Source: Bacteroidales bacterium
Lineage (GTDB): Bacteria; Bacteroidota; Bacteroidia; Bacteroidales; Cfx3-03
Assembly (NCBI GenBank): GCA_023251485.1
Contig: JAHEYR010000005.1
Location: 1 to 43,080 of the forward strand
Direction: 5' to 3'
DNA: 43,080 bases
Shown here: positions 29,913 through 40,557 of the stretch, in pieces
How the letters are laid out: each line of letters begins with the position of its first letter
Numbering within the stretch: position 1 is the first letter of the stretch
The notes under the pieces: generated by a model
What the model was told of the DNA's origin: nothing
Database searches by the model: none
The model's input: the letters and a program-made list of their open reading frames with translations, nothing else
Program-made: the position numbers and the translations under genes

Positions 29913-30653
29913 TTAGTTGAACCCTCTTGCCTTTTTTATGTCGTTATAGGCTTCATTTATTTTTTGAAATTTCTCTTTTGCATCGTGTGAAACCTCTTCA
30001 CCTAAATGAGCAACTTTATCAGGATGATGTTTTAATGCCATCGTCCGATACGCTTTTTTAACCTCCTCGTCGGTAGCCGTTTCACTGATCTCCAAAATAC
30101 GATAGGCTGCATTTGTATCTTTAACAAACATCGCTTTCAGTGATTCGAACTCTTGCAAAGGCAAACCCATCAAAGCTGCAATCTCCTTTAATACGGATAA
30201 CTCCAGATGATCTAATTGATTATCAGCGACAGCTAACCCGAAAAGATAATGCATCAACTGCAACCGAGAAGAATAATCCATATATTGTTTGATCTGTCCA
30301 CAAACCGGAGCTATAGGTATATCTTGTTTTAAGATCTCTTTGAATAATTTAATACGATCTTCGGCAATAGGTTCTCCAAACTGTAAAACAAAAAACTTTT
30401 TCACATAATCCAGTTCCGAACGGAGCAACTTCCCATCAGCTTTCATCACAGCTGCTGACAGAACTAACAACGACACACTAAAATCCCCTGGTCGGGTTCC
30501 TGCGGTAGCATCCATCGAATCCGGGTCTGCCATATATTGGCCTGATTTCATAGAATCGACCATAGAACCAAATATCAATCCCAAAATACCTCCTATTGGA
30601 CCACCCACTGCCCAACCTAAGCCAGCACCTAGTATTTTATTTAAGAAAGCCAT
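29913..30653 (-). CDS. TerB-like/DnaJ-domain co-chaperone (DjlA-like)
   Basis: C-terminal J domain AAYRILEISETATDEEVKKAYRTMALKHHPDKVAHLG; start adjusted from 30710 to MAFLNKILGAG. Confidence 0.88.
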   Translation of the reverse strand: MAFLNKILGAGLGWAVGGPIGGILGLIFGSMVDSMKSGQYMADPDSMDATAGTRPGDFSVSLLVLSAAVMKADGKLLRSELDYVKKFFVLQFGEPIAEDRIKLFKEILKQDIPIAPVCGQIKQYMDYSSRLQLMHYLFGLAVADNQLDHLELSVLKEIAALMGLPLQEFESLKAMFVKDTNAAYRILEISETATDEEVKKAYRTMALKHHPDKVAHLGEEVSHDAKEKFQKINEAYNDIKKARGFN

Positions 30654-30829
30654 GTTATCTTTAGTTTTTTTTGCAAAGATAAGCGGTTTGACCTTCTGAC
30701 AAACAAACACTTTAAAACATCAAGCCCAATAATTATTAAAATAGTTTTACTTAAACGTGAGTGGAATGAGCTAATTATAAAAATTCCGTACCTTTACAAC
30801 ACTATTATTTATGGAATATTAGCCTTCAG

Positions 30830-31531
30830 ATGAAAAAAAAGGGCAACCTTATTAACAAAGTACTCAGAATATTACGCATTGCACTTTATGCTTTTTTTAT
30901 CTCCAGCATATTGGCGGTGATATTATATCGTTTTGTAAACCCACCAGTTACACCATTGATGTTGATCCGTTGTACCGGACAGGTCTTTAGCGGAGAAGAG
31001 CTTTCCATGAAAAAAGACTGGGTATCTATTAAAGAGATATCACCCAACTTGCAAACGGCGGTAGTAGCATCCGAAGACATTCACTTTCTGACTCACTTCG
31101 GATTTGATTTTGAAGCTATCCAAAAAGCAAATAAATTAAATAAAAAGGGAAGCAAGCTCCGTGGGGCTAGCACCATCTCGCAACAAACTGCAAAGAATGT
31201 TTTCTTATGGCCTGGCAGATCATGGGTTAGAAAAGGTGTAGAAGCCTACTTCACGTTACTCATTGAAACATTTTGGAGCAAAGAACGCATCATGGAGGTT
31301 TATCTCAATGTTATCGAAATGGGTGATGGAATCTATGGAGCGGAGGCAGCCTCTCAAAAATATTTCCAGAAACCCGCAGCAGAACTAACAAAAGGACAAG
31401 CAGCTTTAATCGCTGCAGTGCTACCAAATCCAAGAAAATGGCATCCCGACACCCCCACTTCATATATCTTAAGAAAGAAAAATAAGATTATGGAGGTGAT
31501 GCGCAAAATAGAAAAGGTTGATTTTAAATAA
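30830..31531 (+). CDS. mtgA: Monofunctional biosynthetic peptidoglycan transglycosylase
   Basis: 233 aa; AVVASEDIHFLTHFGFDFEAI, GASTISQQTAKNVFLWPGRSWVRKGVEAYFT, GT51. Confidence 0.93.
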   Translation: MKKKGNLINKVLRILRIALYAFFISSILAVILYRFVNPPVTPLMLIRCTGQVFSGEELSMKKDWVSIKEISPNLQTAVVASEDIHFLTHFGFDFEAIQKANKLNKKGSKLRGASTISQQTAKNVFLWPGRSWVRKGVEAYFTLLIETFWSKERIMEVYLNVIEMGDGIYGAEAASQKYFQKPAAELTKGQAALIAAVLPNPRKWHPDTPTSYILRKKNKIMEVMRKIEKVDFK

Positions 31532-31538
31532 TGCGTAA

Positions 31539-33419
31539 TTAAAACAGTTCTGAAAGTTCAAGCCACCGCATCTCCTTCTCCTCAAGCAATTCACCAATCT
31601 CAGCATAACGAGTCGATAACTGTTGTAACTCATCAGGTTTTGCCTCACCTGAATTCATTTTTTCGATCACCTCGGTTTTCTCGATCTCCAGCTTTTCGAT
31701 ATCAACGCCCAACGCGTCATACTCCTTTTGTTGTTTATAGGTTGGTTTCTTAGACTGTTCTTTAATCCTTGGTTCAGCTTTTATCTCCCTTGCCTGCTTC
31801 TGCACTGCCTTGATTCTTTGCTCTTCGACAAGCTTCTCCCGATAATAGTCAGTATAATTACCGTAATAGTCTTTTATTAATCCATTACCTTCAAACACAA
31901 ATACGTGATCGACAAGCTTATCCATGAAATAACGGTCGTGCGACACGATGATCAAACACCCCGGATACCCCAACAAAAAATCTTCCAGCAAAGTTAACGT
32001 AAACACATCCAAATCGTTGGTAGGCTCATCAAGAATCAGGAAGTTAGGTTGACGTAAGAACTGCATGAGTAGAAACAACCTGCGTTTTTCACCACCACTC
32101 AGACTGGAATAGAAATTATATTGAACCGGAAAGCTAAAACCGAAATAGTATAAAAACTGTGATGCAGAAACAGAGCCCTTGCCCAAAGGTATATCTTCGG
32201 CTATATCTTTTACAATTTCAATGACACGTTTATCCTCTATCGGAACCAAACCCTCCTGCGAATAATATCCCATCACTAACGTCTGGCCAGATATAATTCT
32301 ACCATTATCAGGTCGATCAGCACCGGTAAGCAGATTTAAGAGCGTTGATTTTCCGACACCGTTTTTGCCGACAATCCCGATGCGATCGCCTTTCTTAAAG
32401 GTATAAGAGAAATCATCAATAACCTTCAGCGGCCCATACGACTTATTGATATTATAAACCTCCAGAATCTTTCCTCCCAACCGGCTCATCTTCAGCTCAA
32501 GTTGGGGTATCTTCTCTTCAGTTTTCTGAAAGGCTTTATCCTTTACCTCATAGAATGAATCAATCCTTGCCTTTGCCTTGGTACCACGAGCCTTAGGCAT
32601 TCTTCGCATCCACTCCAACTCATTTTTATAAAGAGACCGTGCTTTTTCAATCTCAGTAGCCTCTATTACTTCACGTTCAGCCTTCTTTTCTAAGAAATAA
32701 CTATAATCGCCTTTATATCTAAATATCTCATTTTTATCCAGTTCAATGATTTCATCACAAACATTATCCAGAAAATAACGGTCATGTGTCACCACCAATA
32801 ATGTGAGCCTCTGCCGTTCAAGATAGTCTTCCATCCACTCAATCATCGCGATATCTAAATGGTTCGTCGGCTCATCCATGATCAACAAATCAGCTTCTTC
32901 TATAAAGATACGGGCTAGTGCAAGCTTTTTCCGTTGTCCCCCCGATAACAATGAGACCTCTTGATCAAGGTTTCCTATCTCAAACTTAGAAAGAATCTCT
33001 TTTACTTTTGCCTCATAGTCCCAAGCCTGTAATGCATCCATCCTACTGATTGCATTCTCCATCTGAAGCTGCACTTGAGCAGAATGATCGTGTTCCATCA
33101 ATTGTAAACAGGCCTCATACGCACTGATAGCCTGCATGAAGTTGTTATCCGAACTGAAAAGCTCTTGCAGAACCGTATTACTTTCTACGAATTCAGGATT
33201 TTGGGGCAGATATGCAACACGGAGATCCCGATTAAAGACAACTCTTCCGGAATCAGCATCATCCACCCCGGCCATAATTTTCAATAATGTACTTTTACCG
33301 GCTCCATTACGGGCAATCAGCGCTACTTTCTGACCTTCATCAATACCAAATGTAATATTTTCAAAAAGTACTTTTTCACCGTAAGATTTAGAAAGTTGTT
33401 CAATCAGGACTACGTTCAT
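31539..33419 (-). CDS. ABC-F family ATP-binding cassette protein
   Basis: Two ABC domains (ARNGAGKSTLLK, GKNGVGKSTLLN; LSGGQRKKLALARIF, LSGGEKRRLFLL) and linker; start adjusted from 33461. Confidence 0.94.
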   Translation of the reverse strand: MNVVLIEQLSKSYGEKVLFENITFGIDEGQKVALIARNGAGKSTLLKIMAGVDDADSGRVVFNRDLRVAYLPQNPEFVESNTVLQELFSSDNNFMQAISAYEACLQLMEHDHSAQVQLQMENAISRMDALQAWDYEAKVKEILSKFEIGNLDQEVSLLSGGQRKKLALARIFIEEADLLIMDEPTNHLDIAMIEWMEDYLERQRLTLLVVTHDRYFLDNVCDEIIELDKNEIFRYKGDYSYFLEKKAEREVIEATEIEKARSLYKNELEWMRRMPKARGTKAKARIDSFYEVKDKAFQKTEEKIPQLELKMSRLGGKILEVYNINKSYGPLKVIDDFSYTFKKGDRIGIVGKNGVGKSTLLNLLTGADRPDNGRIISGQTLVMGYYSQEGLVPIEDKRVIEIVKDIAEDIPLGKGSVSASQFLYYFGFSFPVQYNFYSSLSGGEKRRLFLLMQFLRQPNFLILDEPTNDLDVFTLTLLEDFLLGYPGCLIIVSHDRYFMDKLVDHVFVFEGNGLIKDYYGNYTDYYREKLVEEQRIKAVQKQAREIKAEPRIKEQSKKPTYKQQKEYDALGVDIEKLEIEKTEVIEKMNSGEAKPDELQQLSTRYAEIGELLEEKEMRWLELSELF

Positions 33420-33484
33420 GCAATTAATTAATTTAGGCACAAAATTACGCCTTTCCACCATTCGGCAGTGTTATTATTACAAAT

Positions 33485-33514
33485 AAAAAACTCCCTTTGT
33501 GGGGGAGTTTTTTA
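33485..33514 (-). terminator. Terminator after cold-shock gene
   Basis: - strand aaaaaactccccc acaa agggagttttttattt. Confidence 0.8.
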
Positions 33515-33538
33515 AGAAATTTCATCAATATCAGAAAC

Positions 33539-33730
33539 TTATGCTTTCTTTACGTTGATCGCTTTCTTACCGCGCTTATCTTCAGCGAGTTCATAAGTCA
33601 CTAAATCGTCATCGGCTACTTTTTCAGTTAAGCCTGTTACATGAACGAAAACTTCTTTTTGAGATTCGTCATCAACTATGAATCCAAATCCTTTTTTCTC
33701 ATTAAAAAATTTAACTTTACCGGTAAACAT
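33539..33730 (-). CDS. Cold-shock domain protein
   Basis: 63 aa; GKVKFFNEKKGFGFIVDDESQKEVFVHVTGL. Confidence 0.95.
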   Translation of the reverse strand: MFTGKVKFFNEKKGFGFIVDDESQKEVFVHVTGLTEKVADDDLVTYELAEDKRGKKAINVKKA

Positions 33731-33874
33731 GGCAGTAATAAATATTTGAATAGTAAATAAGTGAATTTCCGGAGATTATTTTTATAACCTCCTACAACAA
33801 AGGTAAAAAAATTTTATCCGATTCAAAGTTTTTATACTATTTTTTTATATTCCAAGAAAAATATTAAAAATATT

Positions 33875-35533
33875 TTATTTAATTACCGGACCGGCTTTCT
33901 CCAAACGTATACCTTCCTCTGTATCAGTGAAATTCTTGAAGTTCTCAATAAACTTTAAGCCTAAAGTTTTGCAAGCTTCATCCCATTTTTCTGGCGAATT
34001 CCATTGGTTTCTTGGATTCAACAGTGCAGAATCTACGTTTTTAACTGACTTTGGTATCCTCAAATTGAAAACTGGTAGCTCTTCATATTCAGCAACATCT
34101 AGAGAACCATCTAAGATAGCATCAATTATTGCCCTTGTCGACGGGATATCGATCCGGTGTCCTGTACCATACGCTCCACCAATCCATCCAGTATTGACTA
34201 AATAGGCAGTCGACCCAAAACGATCCATCTTTTTAGCTAATTCGCTGGCATAAACCGTTGGATGCAGCAACAAAAAGGCAGCGCCGAAACAAGATGAAAA
34301 GGTTGGTGTGGGCTCTACAATTCCTCGTTCTGTACCGGCTACTTTTGCCGTATATCCACTTAAAAACTGATACATCGCCTGATCCCTCGAAAGTTTAGAT
34401 ACTGGAGGCAATACACCAAAGGCATCGGCAGTTAAAAAGATAATCTTTTTAGCAGGTCCACCTACCGATTTAGGGCGAACAATATTATGAATATGATATA
34501 TAGGATACGAAACACGTGTGTTTTCCGTTTTTGAGCCATCTGCAAAATCAATTTCCTTACTGACCGGATTAGCAACCACGTTCTCCAATAAAGCATCTCT
34601 GGTTATCGCATGATAAATATCGGGTTCCTTTTCAGCACTGAGGTTTATGCATTTAGCGTAGCAACCACCTTCAAGATTAAATACCCCGTCATCATCCCAG
34701 CCGTGCTCATCATCACCAATCAGTAAGCGTTTGGGATCTGCTGATAAAGTAGTTTTGCCGGTACCCGACAAGCCAAAAAATATTGCAGTATCACCATTCG
34801 TGCCCATATTGGCAGAACAGTGCATGGAAGCCATGCCTCTCAATGGCAGATAATAGTTCATTACAGAGAAAATCCCTTTTTTAATTTCGCCACCATACCA
34901 TGTACCACCAATCACGGCCATGTGTTCTTTCAAATCAAATACAACAAATGTTTCACTATTCATCTTCATCTCTTTCCAACGCGGATTCATGACTTTACAC
35001 GCATTTAGCAAGACGAAATCGGGTTCAAAATCAACAAGCTCTTCTTCTGTTGGACGGATAAACATATTCTTCACAAAATGAGCCATCCAGGCTACTTCAG
35101 TAATTACTCTTATGCGGATTCGGGTATCTTCATTGGCTCCCGAAAACCCATCCTGAACATATAATGTACGCCCAGAAAGACCTTCGCCTGTAATCTGACG
35201 TAAATAATGCCAATTCTCTTCGGATAACATCTTATTATCCGAACCTTTTCTGCCATCAGCTTTCCACCAGATATTTTCCTCGGTAGTAGGCTCTTTAACA
35301 ATATATTTATCTTTTGGCGAACGTCCGGTAAAAACGCCAGTGTCAACAGATACAGCACCTGTATTGGTCTCAATACATTTTGCGAAGCCTGTTAAGGATG
35401 GATCTGTTTCATGGGCATAAAGTTCGTCATAAGAAAGATTATGAAATACTCTTTTAACATTCTCGATGCCATACTTAGAAAAATCAATAACCCGGTCGTT
35501 GGTTAATGACACATTGCTGTTAGTTTGAATCAT
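33875..35533 (-). CDS. pckA: Phosphoenolpyruvate carboxykinase (ATP)
   Basis: 552 aa; [54 protein letters not shown]. Confidence 0.97.
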   Translation of the reverse strand: MIQTNSNVSLTNDRVIDFSKYGIENVKRVFHNLSYDELYAHETDPSLTGFAKCIETNTGAVSVDTGVFTGRSPKDKYIVKEPTTEENIWWKADGRKGSDNKMLSEENWHYLRQITGEGLSGRTLYVQDGFSGANEDTRIRIRVITEVAWMAHFVKNMFIRPTEEELVDFEPDFVLLNACKVMNPRWKEMKMNSETFVVFDLKEHMAVIGGTWYGGEIKKGIFSVMNYYLPLRGMASMHCSANMGTNGDTAIFFGLSGTGKTTLSADPKRLLIGDDEHGWDDDGVFNLEGGCYAKCINLSAEKEPDIYHAITRDALLENVVANPVSKEIDFADGSKTENTRVSYPIYHIHNIVRPKSVGGPAKKIIFLTADAFGVLPPVSKLSRDQAMYQFLSGYTAKVAGTERGIVEPTPTFSSCFGAAFLLLHPTVYASELAKKMDRFGSTAYLVNTGWIGGAYGTGHRIDIPSTRAIIDAILDGSLDVAEYEELPVFNLRIPKSVKNVDSALLNPRNQWNSPEKWDEACKTLGLKFIENFKNFTDTEEGIRLEKAGPVIK

Positions 35534-35827
35534 ACTGAAATAGAATTAAAAGATGATAGTGATATTATGTTGTTTAAAAAATAGTATATAAAACACAATC
35601 CCCCTCCGAGTAATTCCTGGAGAGGGATTGCGATCAAATAATAATCTGATTTTAAATGCTCTAAGCATTTGGATATCATGGCTCAGTTTTTATATTCGTA
35701 TAAAAAAACCCAATGAATGGAGCAAATTTATATATATTTGAATAAAAAAACTACCTTTTTAACATAATAATAGCGGGGCGGGAAAGGATATCCTTTTCAA
35801 TCAAAGCCAAAACAAAAGCCCATAAAA

Positions 35828-35859
35828 AAAGAGGCCGTACAAAACCGTACGACCTCTTT
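35828..35859 (-). terminator. Terminator after ppdK
   Basis: - strand aaagaggtcgtac ggtttt gtacggcctctttttttatg. Confidence 0.88.
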
Positions 35860-35883
35860 CATATTATTATTTAAAGGGGGAGA

Positions 35884-38616
35884 TTACTTTCCCTCTTTGA
35901 TAGCAGCTTGTGAAGCAGCCAAACGTGCAATAGGAACACGGAATGGTGAGCATGAAACATAGTTCATACCTACTGTATGGCAGAATTCAACAGATGATGG
36001 TTCGCCACCATGTTCGCCGCAAATACCAACCTTAAGGTTAGGACGTACGCTACGACCTTTTTCAGTACCCATACGAACAAGTTGTCCAACACCTTCCTGG
36101 TCAAGAACCTGGAATGGATCGAATTTCAAGATGTTCTTATCTAAGTAGATTGGGAGGAATGAACCGATATCATCACGTGAATAACCAAATGTCATCTGGG
36201 TTAAGTCATTAGTACCAAATGAGAAGAACTCAGCTACATCAGCAAATTCGTTAGCGGTAAGTGCTGCACGAGGAATTTCAATCATTGTACCAACAAGATA
36301 CTCGATTTTTTCTCCACGTTCTGCAAACACTTCTGAAGCAACACGACGAACGATGTTAACCTGCATTTCAAGTTCTTTCTTTGTACCAGCGAGTGGGATC
36401 ATGATTTCAGGAATAGCCTTCTTGCCTTTTTTATTAAGGTTCATTGCTGCCTCAATAATAGCGCGGGTCTGCATTTCAGAAATTTCAGGATATGTATTAC
36501 CTAAACGGCAACCACGGTGACCAAGCATTGGGTTGAACTCGTGTAGGCTTTCAACTTTACGTTTAACCTGCTCGTAGCTAATTCCCATTTCTTTAGCCAT
36601 TTCCTTTTGATTTTCTTCTTCATGAGGAACAAACTCATGCAAAGGTGGGTCAAGTAGACGAACAGTAACAGGTAGTCCATCCATAGCTTCGAAGATACCT
36701 TCGAAATCTTCACGCTGAATTGGAAGTAATTTAGCCAAAGCTTTACGACGACCAGCTTCATCATCAGCAAGAATCATTTCGCGCATAGCGAAGATCTTCT
36801 CACCTTCGAAGAACATGTGTTCTGTACGGCAAAGACCAATACCCTGAGCTCCGAATTTACGAGCAACAGCAGCATCATGAGGAGTATCTGCATTCGTACG
36901 AACATACATTCTTGAATATTTATCAGACAATGTCATCAACTCTCCAAAGAAACCTGAAAGTTCTGGTGACATAGTCGTGATTTTTCCTTCATAAACTTCA
37001 CCGGTAGAACCGTTCAAAGAGATGAAATCACCTTCGCTATAAACATTACCGCTCATTTTAACTGTGCGGGTCTTATAATCGATTTCAATTTTTCCAGCTC
37101 CTGAAACGCAACATTTACCCATACCACGAGCAACAACAGCTGCATGTGAGGTCATACCACCACGAGCGGTAAGAATACCTTCAGCAACGTTCATCCCACG
37201 TAAGTCTTCAGGAGAAGTCTCAATACGAACAAGGATGATTTTCTTTCCTTCAGCCGCCCATGCTTCAGCATCGTCAGCAAAGAAAACGATCTGGCCTGTA
37301 GCAGCACCTGGTGATGCAGGTAAACCTTTTGCAACAGTCTTAGCCTTTTTCAGTGCAGCTTTATCGAATACTGGGTGTAATAACTCATCCAGTTTTTCTG
37401 GCTCAACACGTAAGATAGCATCTTTTTCAGTAATCATACCTTCAGCAACCATTTCCATAGCTGCACGAACCATACAAGCACCTGTACGTTTTGCATTACG
37501 CGTTTGAAGCATCCATAATTTACCATCCTGGATAGTAAACTCGATGTCCTGCATATCTTTGTAATGGCTTTCGAGGTGATTTTGAATATCAAATAGTTCT
37601 TTGTAAACTACTGGCATAGTCTCTTCCAATGAAGGATATTCGCTTTTACGAACGGCTTCGGTAATACCTTGCTGAGCAGCCCAACGAATAGAACCTTCAA
37701 GTGTGATCTGTTGTGGAGTACGAATACCGGCTACAACATCTTCACCCTGAGCATTAATTAAATATTCACCGTTGAAAATATTTTCTCCGGTAGCAGCATC
37801 ACGCGTAAAGGCAACACCGGTAGCTGAGTTAAGACCCATATTACCAAATACCATTGCCTGAACGTTTACAGCTGTTCCCCATTCAGCAGGAATATTGTTT
37901 AGTTTACGATAGAAAATAGCACGGTCGTTCATCCAGCTATCAAATACAGCTGTGATAGCACCCCATAACTGCTCCCAAGGATTAGTTGGGAAATCGCTAC
38001 CGGTTTTTTCTTTAACAACAGCTTTGAAGCGTTTAACCATTTCCTGAAGATCTTCAACTTGAAGTTCAGTATCTAGTTCAACACCTTTTTCTTCTTTTAA
38101 TTCATCAATAATTACTTCAAATGGATCTTCGTCTTCTTTAGACTCAGGTTTCATCCCAAGAACAACATCACCATACATTTGAACAAAACGACGATATGAA
38201 TCCCATGCAAAACGTGGATTACCACTCTTAGCTGCAATTACTTCAACAACTTCATCGTTTAAACCAAGATTTAAAATGGTATCCATCATACCTGGCATAG
38301 AGGCACGTGCACCTGAACGAACAGAAACCAATAATGGATTTTTAGCACCACCAAACAATGGGCCACCTACCGTTGCTTCAACTTGCTTCATAGCAGCTTC
38401 TACAGCAGGCTTTATAATTTTTACGGTTTCGTCTTTACCTATTTTGTAATAATCATTACAAACTTCAGTAGTAATAGTAAAACCTGGAGGAACAGGAATT
38501 CCGATCAAATTCATGTCATGAAGGTTTGCACCTTTTCCACCAAGCAGATTCTTCATACTTCCGTTTCCTTCAGCCTGCTTTCCGCCAAAGAAATAAACGT
38601 ACTTGTTTTCGCTCAT
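35884..38616 (-). CDS. ppdK: Pyruvate, phosphate dikinase
   Basis: 910 aa; YVYFFGGKQAEGNGSMKNLLGGKGANLHDMNLIGIPVPPGF; GGMTSHAAVVARGMGKCCVSG; CGEHGGEPSSVEF. Confidence 0.97.
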   Translation of the reverse strand: MSENKYVYFFGGKQAEGNGSMKNLLGGKGANLHDMNLIGIPVPPGFTITTEVCNDYYKIGKDETVKIIKPAVEAAMKQVEATVGGPLFGGAKNPLLVSVRSGARASMPGMMDTILNLGLNDEVVEVIAAKSGNPRFAWDSYRRFVQMYGDVVLGMKPESKEDEDPFEVIIDELKEEKGVELDTELQVEDLQEMVKRFKAVVKEKTGSDFPTNPWEQLWGAITAVFDSWMNDRAIFYRKLNNIPAEWGTAVNVQAMVFGNMGLNSATGVAFTRDAATGENIFNGEYLINAQGEDVVAGIRTPQQITLEGSIRWAAQQGITEAVRKSEYPSLEETMPVVYKELFDIQNHLESHYKDMQDIEFTIQDGKLWMLQTRNAKRTGACMVRAAMEMVAEGMITEKDAILRVEPEKLDELLHPVFDKAALKKAKTVAKGLPASPGAATGQIVFFADDAEAWAAEGKKIILVRIETSPEDLRGMNVAEGILTARGGMTSHAAVVARGMGKCCVSGAGKIEIDYKTRTVKMSGNVYSEGDFISLNGSTGEVYEGKITTMSPELSGFFGELMTLSDKYSRMYVRTNADTPHDAAVARKFGAQGIGLCRTEHMFFEGEKIFAMREMILADDEAGRRKALAKLLPIQREDFEGIFEAMDGLPVTVRLLDPPLHEFVPHEEENQKEMAKEMGISYEQVKRKVESLHEFNPMLGHRGCRLGNTYPEISEMQTRAIIEAAMNLNKKGKKAIPEIMIPLAGTKKELEMQVNIVRRVASEVFAERGEKIEYLVGTMIEIPRAALTANEFADVAEFFSFGTNDLTQMTFGYSRDDIGSFLPIYLDKNILKFDPFQVLDQEGVGQLVRMGTEKGRSVRPNLKVGICGEHGGEPSSVEFCHTVGMNYVSCSPFRVPIARLAASQAAIKEGK

Positions 38617-38975
38617 TTTTAGGTCTCCTAAAATTTATTGATTTTATAGTTGATTTTCAATGTAATACGCATTTAGACATTCTCAATCGAGTTGCAAATT
38701 TACGCAAAAAATAATTTATATTCATTGAAAAAAATTGCTTGCTTTCATGAATAAATTGTTAAAAAGTGTGATCATCAAAAACACTTCTACCAAAACATAA
38801 AACGTTTTACAATTTTGTAAACCCTTACAATCCAATAAAATCAAGCTTTTCGAACATCTTCAACTTTTTGACCCCATCTATTGCCCCAAAGAGAACAAAA
38901 AGTCCTTGCTGATCACATACTAAAGTGATCAGTTTATTTATCAAAGAGTGATGGACTAGATGAACTCAGACCTAT

Positions 38976-39659
38976 TTAATTTTTAATCTCATTTGCATTG
39001 ATCCACCTGATGATATTTTTCACCGATTCGATATTGCTAAACGTGGTGTGTTGTTTTTCGATCTCTTGCTTTAACAATTCCTTATTTGAAGGGAAGTATC
39101 TATACAGATCTCTTGGTGTCAATATCATTTTGATCTTGCCATAATGCAATATGTAAAATAAATATTCTGTTTTATAACTAACGGCCTCGCGCGGTGTCAA
39201 TTTAGTAAGATTTCCATCTGCCGACGTATAAGTGGAATAATTTCCAATACTAGCTGCGGCACCGGTCCCGCCATAGGCCCCTATTCGTTCGGAAAATCGT
39301 TTCTGATGGATCCTAAGACAAAGCGAGATATTGCCTTCGATAAGCATTTCGACGAAAAAGTTTTTGTAGTTAAGAAACTGACGATCGGCTATTTTTACCA
39401 GGCCCACTTTCTCTGGCTGTGCAAATGATAGAATCTCTTTATTCGGGCCTATAAACTGCATTTCATCTAACGAGGTGTCATAATTTAGGAGTAAGCCTCT
39501 GTTTATCTTTCCATCATTAAACACAATCGTCCCTTCAGTAAATTTAGGAAGTAAAAATGGGGATGGAATACTAACGGTATCTCTTTTGTGTTGCGAAAAA
39601 ACTAAATTGCTAATGAGCAGAAAACAAAATAACAGTGTGTGGTGAAGTTTGAGTTTCAT
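38976..39659 (-). CDS. Secreted protein of unknown function, paralog 1
   Basis: Signal peptide LLFCFLLISNLVFSQ; closely similar to the neighbouring ORF; start adjusted from 39680 because a -7 box covers 39678-39685. Confidence 0.75.
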   Translation of the reverse strand: MKLKLHHTLLFCFLLISNLVFSQHKRDTVSIPSPFLLPKFTEGTIVFNDGKINRGLLLNYDTSLDEMQFIGPNKEILSFAQPEKVGLVKIADRQFLNYKNFFVEMLIEGNISLCLRIHQKRFSERIGAYGGTGAAASIGNYSTYTSADGNLTKLTPREAVSYKTEYLFYILHYGKIKMILTPRDLYRYFPSNKELLKQEIEKQHTTFSNIESVKNIIRWINANEIKN

Positions 39660-39677
39660 TTTTAGCTTGTTTTGCAT

Positions 39678-39710
39678 CAAAGGTACAATACCTATTGGTG
39701 ATAAAGCAAA
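39678..39710 (-). promoter_or_regulatory. Bacteroidota-type promoter TTTG-N21-TACCTTTG
   Basis: - strand; TSS would lie just upstream of the ATG at 39659. Confidence 0.7.
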
Positions 39711-39713
39711 TAA

Positions 39714-39758
39714 AAAAGGCGAAATAATTACCGTAAAACAGAATTATCTCGCCTTTTC
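39714..39758 (-). terminator. Terminator after paralog 2
   Basis: - strand aaaaggcgagataatt ... aattatttcgcctttttta. Confidence 0.75.
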
Positions 39759-39811
39759 TGGGTCCCTTTTCAAAAAGTCAAAGCGACCTTATTATTTAAA
39801 ACTGAACGTCC

Positions 39812-40492
39812 TTAGTTTGTATATCCCTTTGTATTGATCCAACTGATAATCCTCTTTACGGATTCGACATCGTCAAATTTCACATTTTGTTGTTCCATCT
39901 CTTGCTTCAACAACTCTTTAACAGATGGGAAGTATTTGAGCAATTCGCTTTTAGTTAAAACCATCTTCATCTTATCGCCACGCAATAAATAGAAAAGGTA
40001 TTCCGCCTTATAGGTAACCGCCTCATTGGGTGAAAGATCTGTATAACGGCCATCATTTCCTTTATACGAAGAATAGCTATCAATGCTTGTGGTTCCACTG
40101 GCGCCACCATATGCTCCAATTTTTTCAGCAAATCGTTTTTGATGAATACGCAAGAAAAGAGAGATAGGACCTGCAACCAGAATTTCCACAAAACGATTCT
40201 GATGATTCATAAAACGTCGATTAGCAATTGTAACTGTTGCTACTTTTTCAGGCTCGGCAAAAGATAAGATCTGTTCATTTGGCCCTATAAACTGCATTTC
40301 ATCCACTGCAGAGTTATAATTCAACATGCCAGTGTGTGTGCTCCCATCTTTGAAAACAATCGTTCCTTCAGTAAATTGAGGGAATAAATATGGGGTTGAA
40401 CCTTTAGCATTATCTTTTTTTTGTTGAGAAAAGACCAGATTGCTAATGAGTAGAAAACAAATTAAGATTGTGTAGTGGCGATCGATTTTCAT
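39812..40492 (-). CDS. Secreted protein of unknown function, paralog 2
   Basis: 226 aa; signal peptide LICFLLISNLVFSQ; shares EMQFIGPN, LRIHQKRF, IGAYGG, EYLFY, LLKQE with 38976-39659. Confidence 0.8.
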   Translation of the reverse strand: MKIDRHYTILICFLLISNLVFSQQKKDNAKGSTPYLFPQFTEGTIVFKDGSTHTGMLNYNSAVDEMQFIGPNEQILSFAEPEKVATVTIANRRFMNHQNRFVEILVAGPISLFLRIHQKRFAEKIGAYGGASGTTSIDSYSSYKGNDGRYTDLSPNEAVTYKAEYLFYLLRGDKMKMVLTKSELLKYFPSVKELLKQEMEQQNVKFDDVESVKRIISWINTKGYTN

Positions 40493-40511
40493 TTTAAAAT
40501 ATTTTTTGCAT

Positions 40512-40543
40512 CGAAGGTAAAATACATATCGAAAGAAAACAAA
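40512..40543 (-). promoter_or_regulatory. Promoter TTTG-N20-TACCTTCG, conserved with the paralog promoter
   Basis: - strand; aligned block gcatcRaaggtaMaatac shared upstream of both paralogs. Confidence 0.6.
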
Positions 40544-40557
40544 TAAAATGAGAATAA

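Noticed and set aside
36501-36770. 89-aa alternative-frame ORF inside ppdK
   Set aside because: Embedded in conserved ppdK; no independent evidence.
38909-38932. Hairpin ctgatcac-atactaaa-gtgatcag
   Set aside because: 8-bp stem but no T tract in the direction of the neighbouring gene; insufficient to call a terminator or regulatory site.
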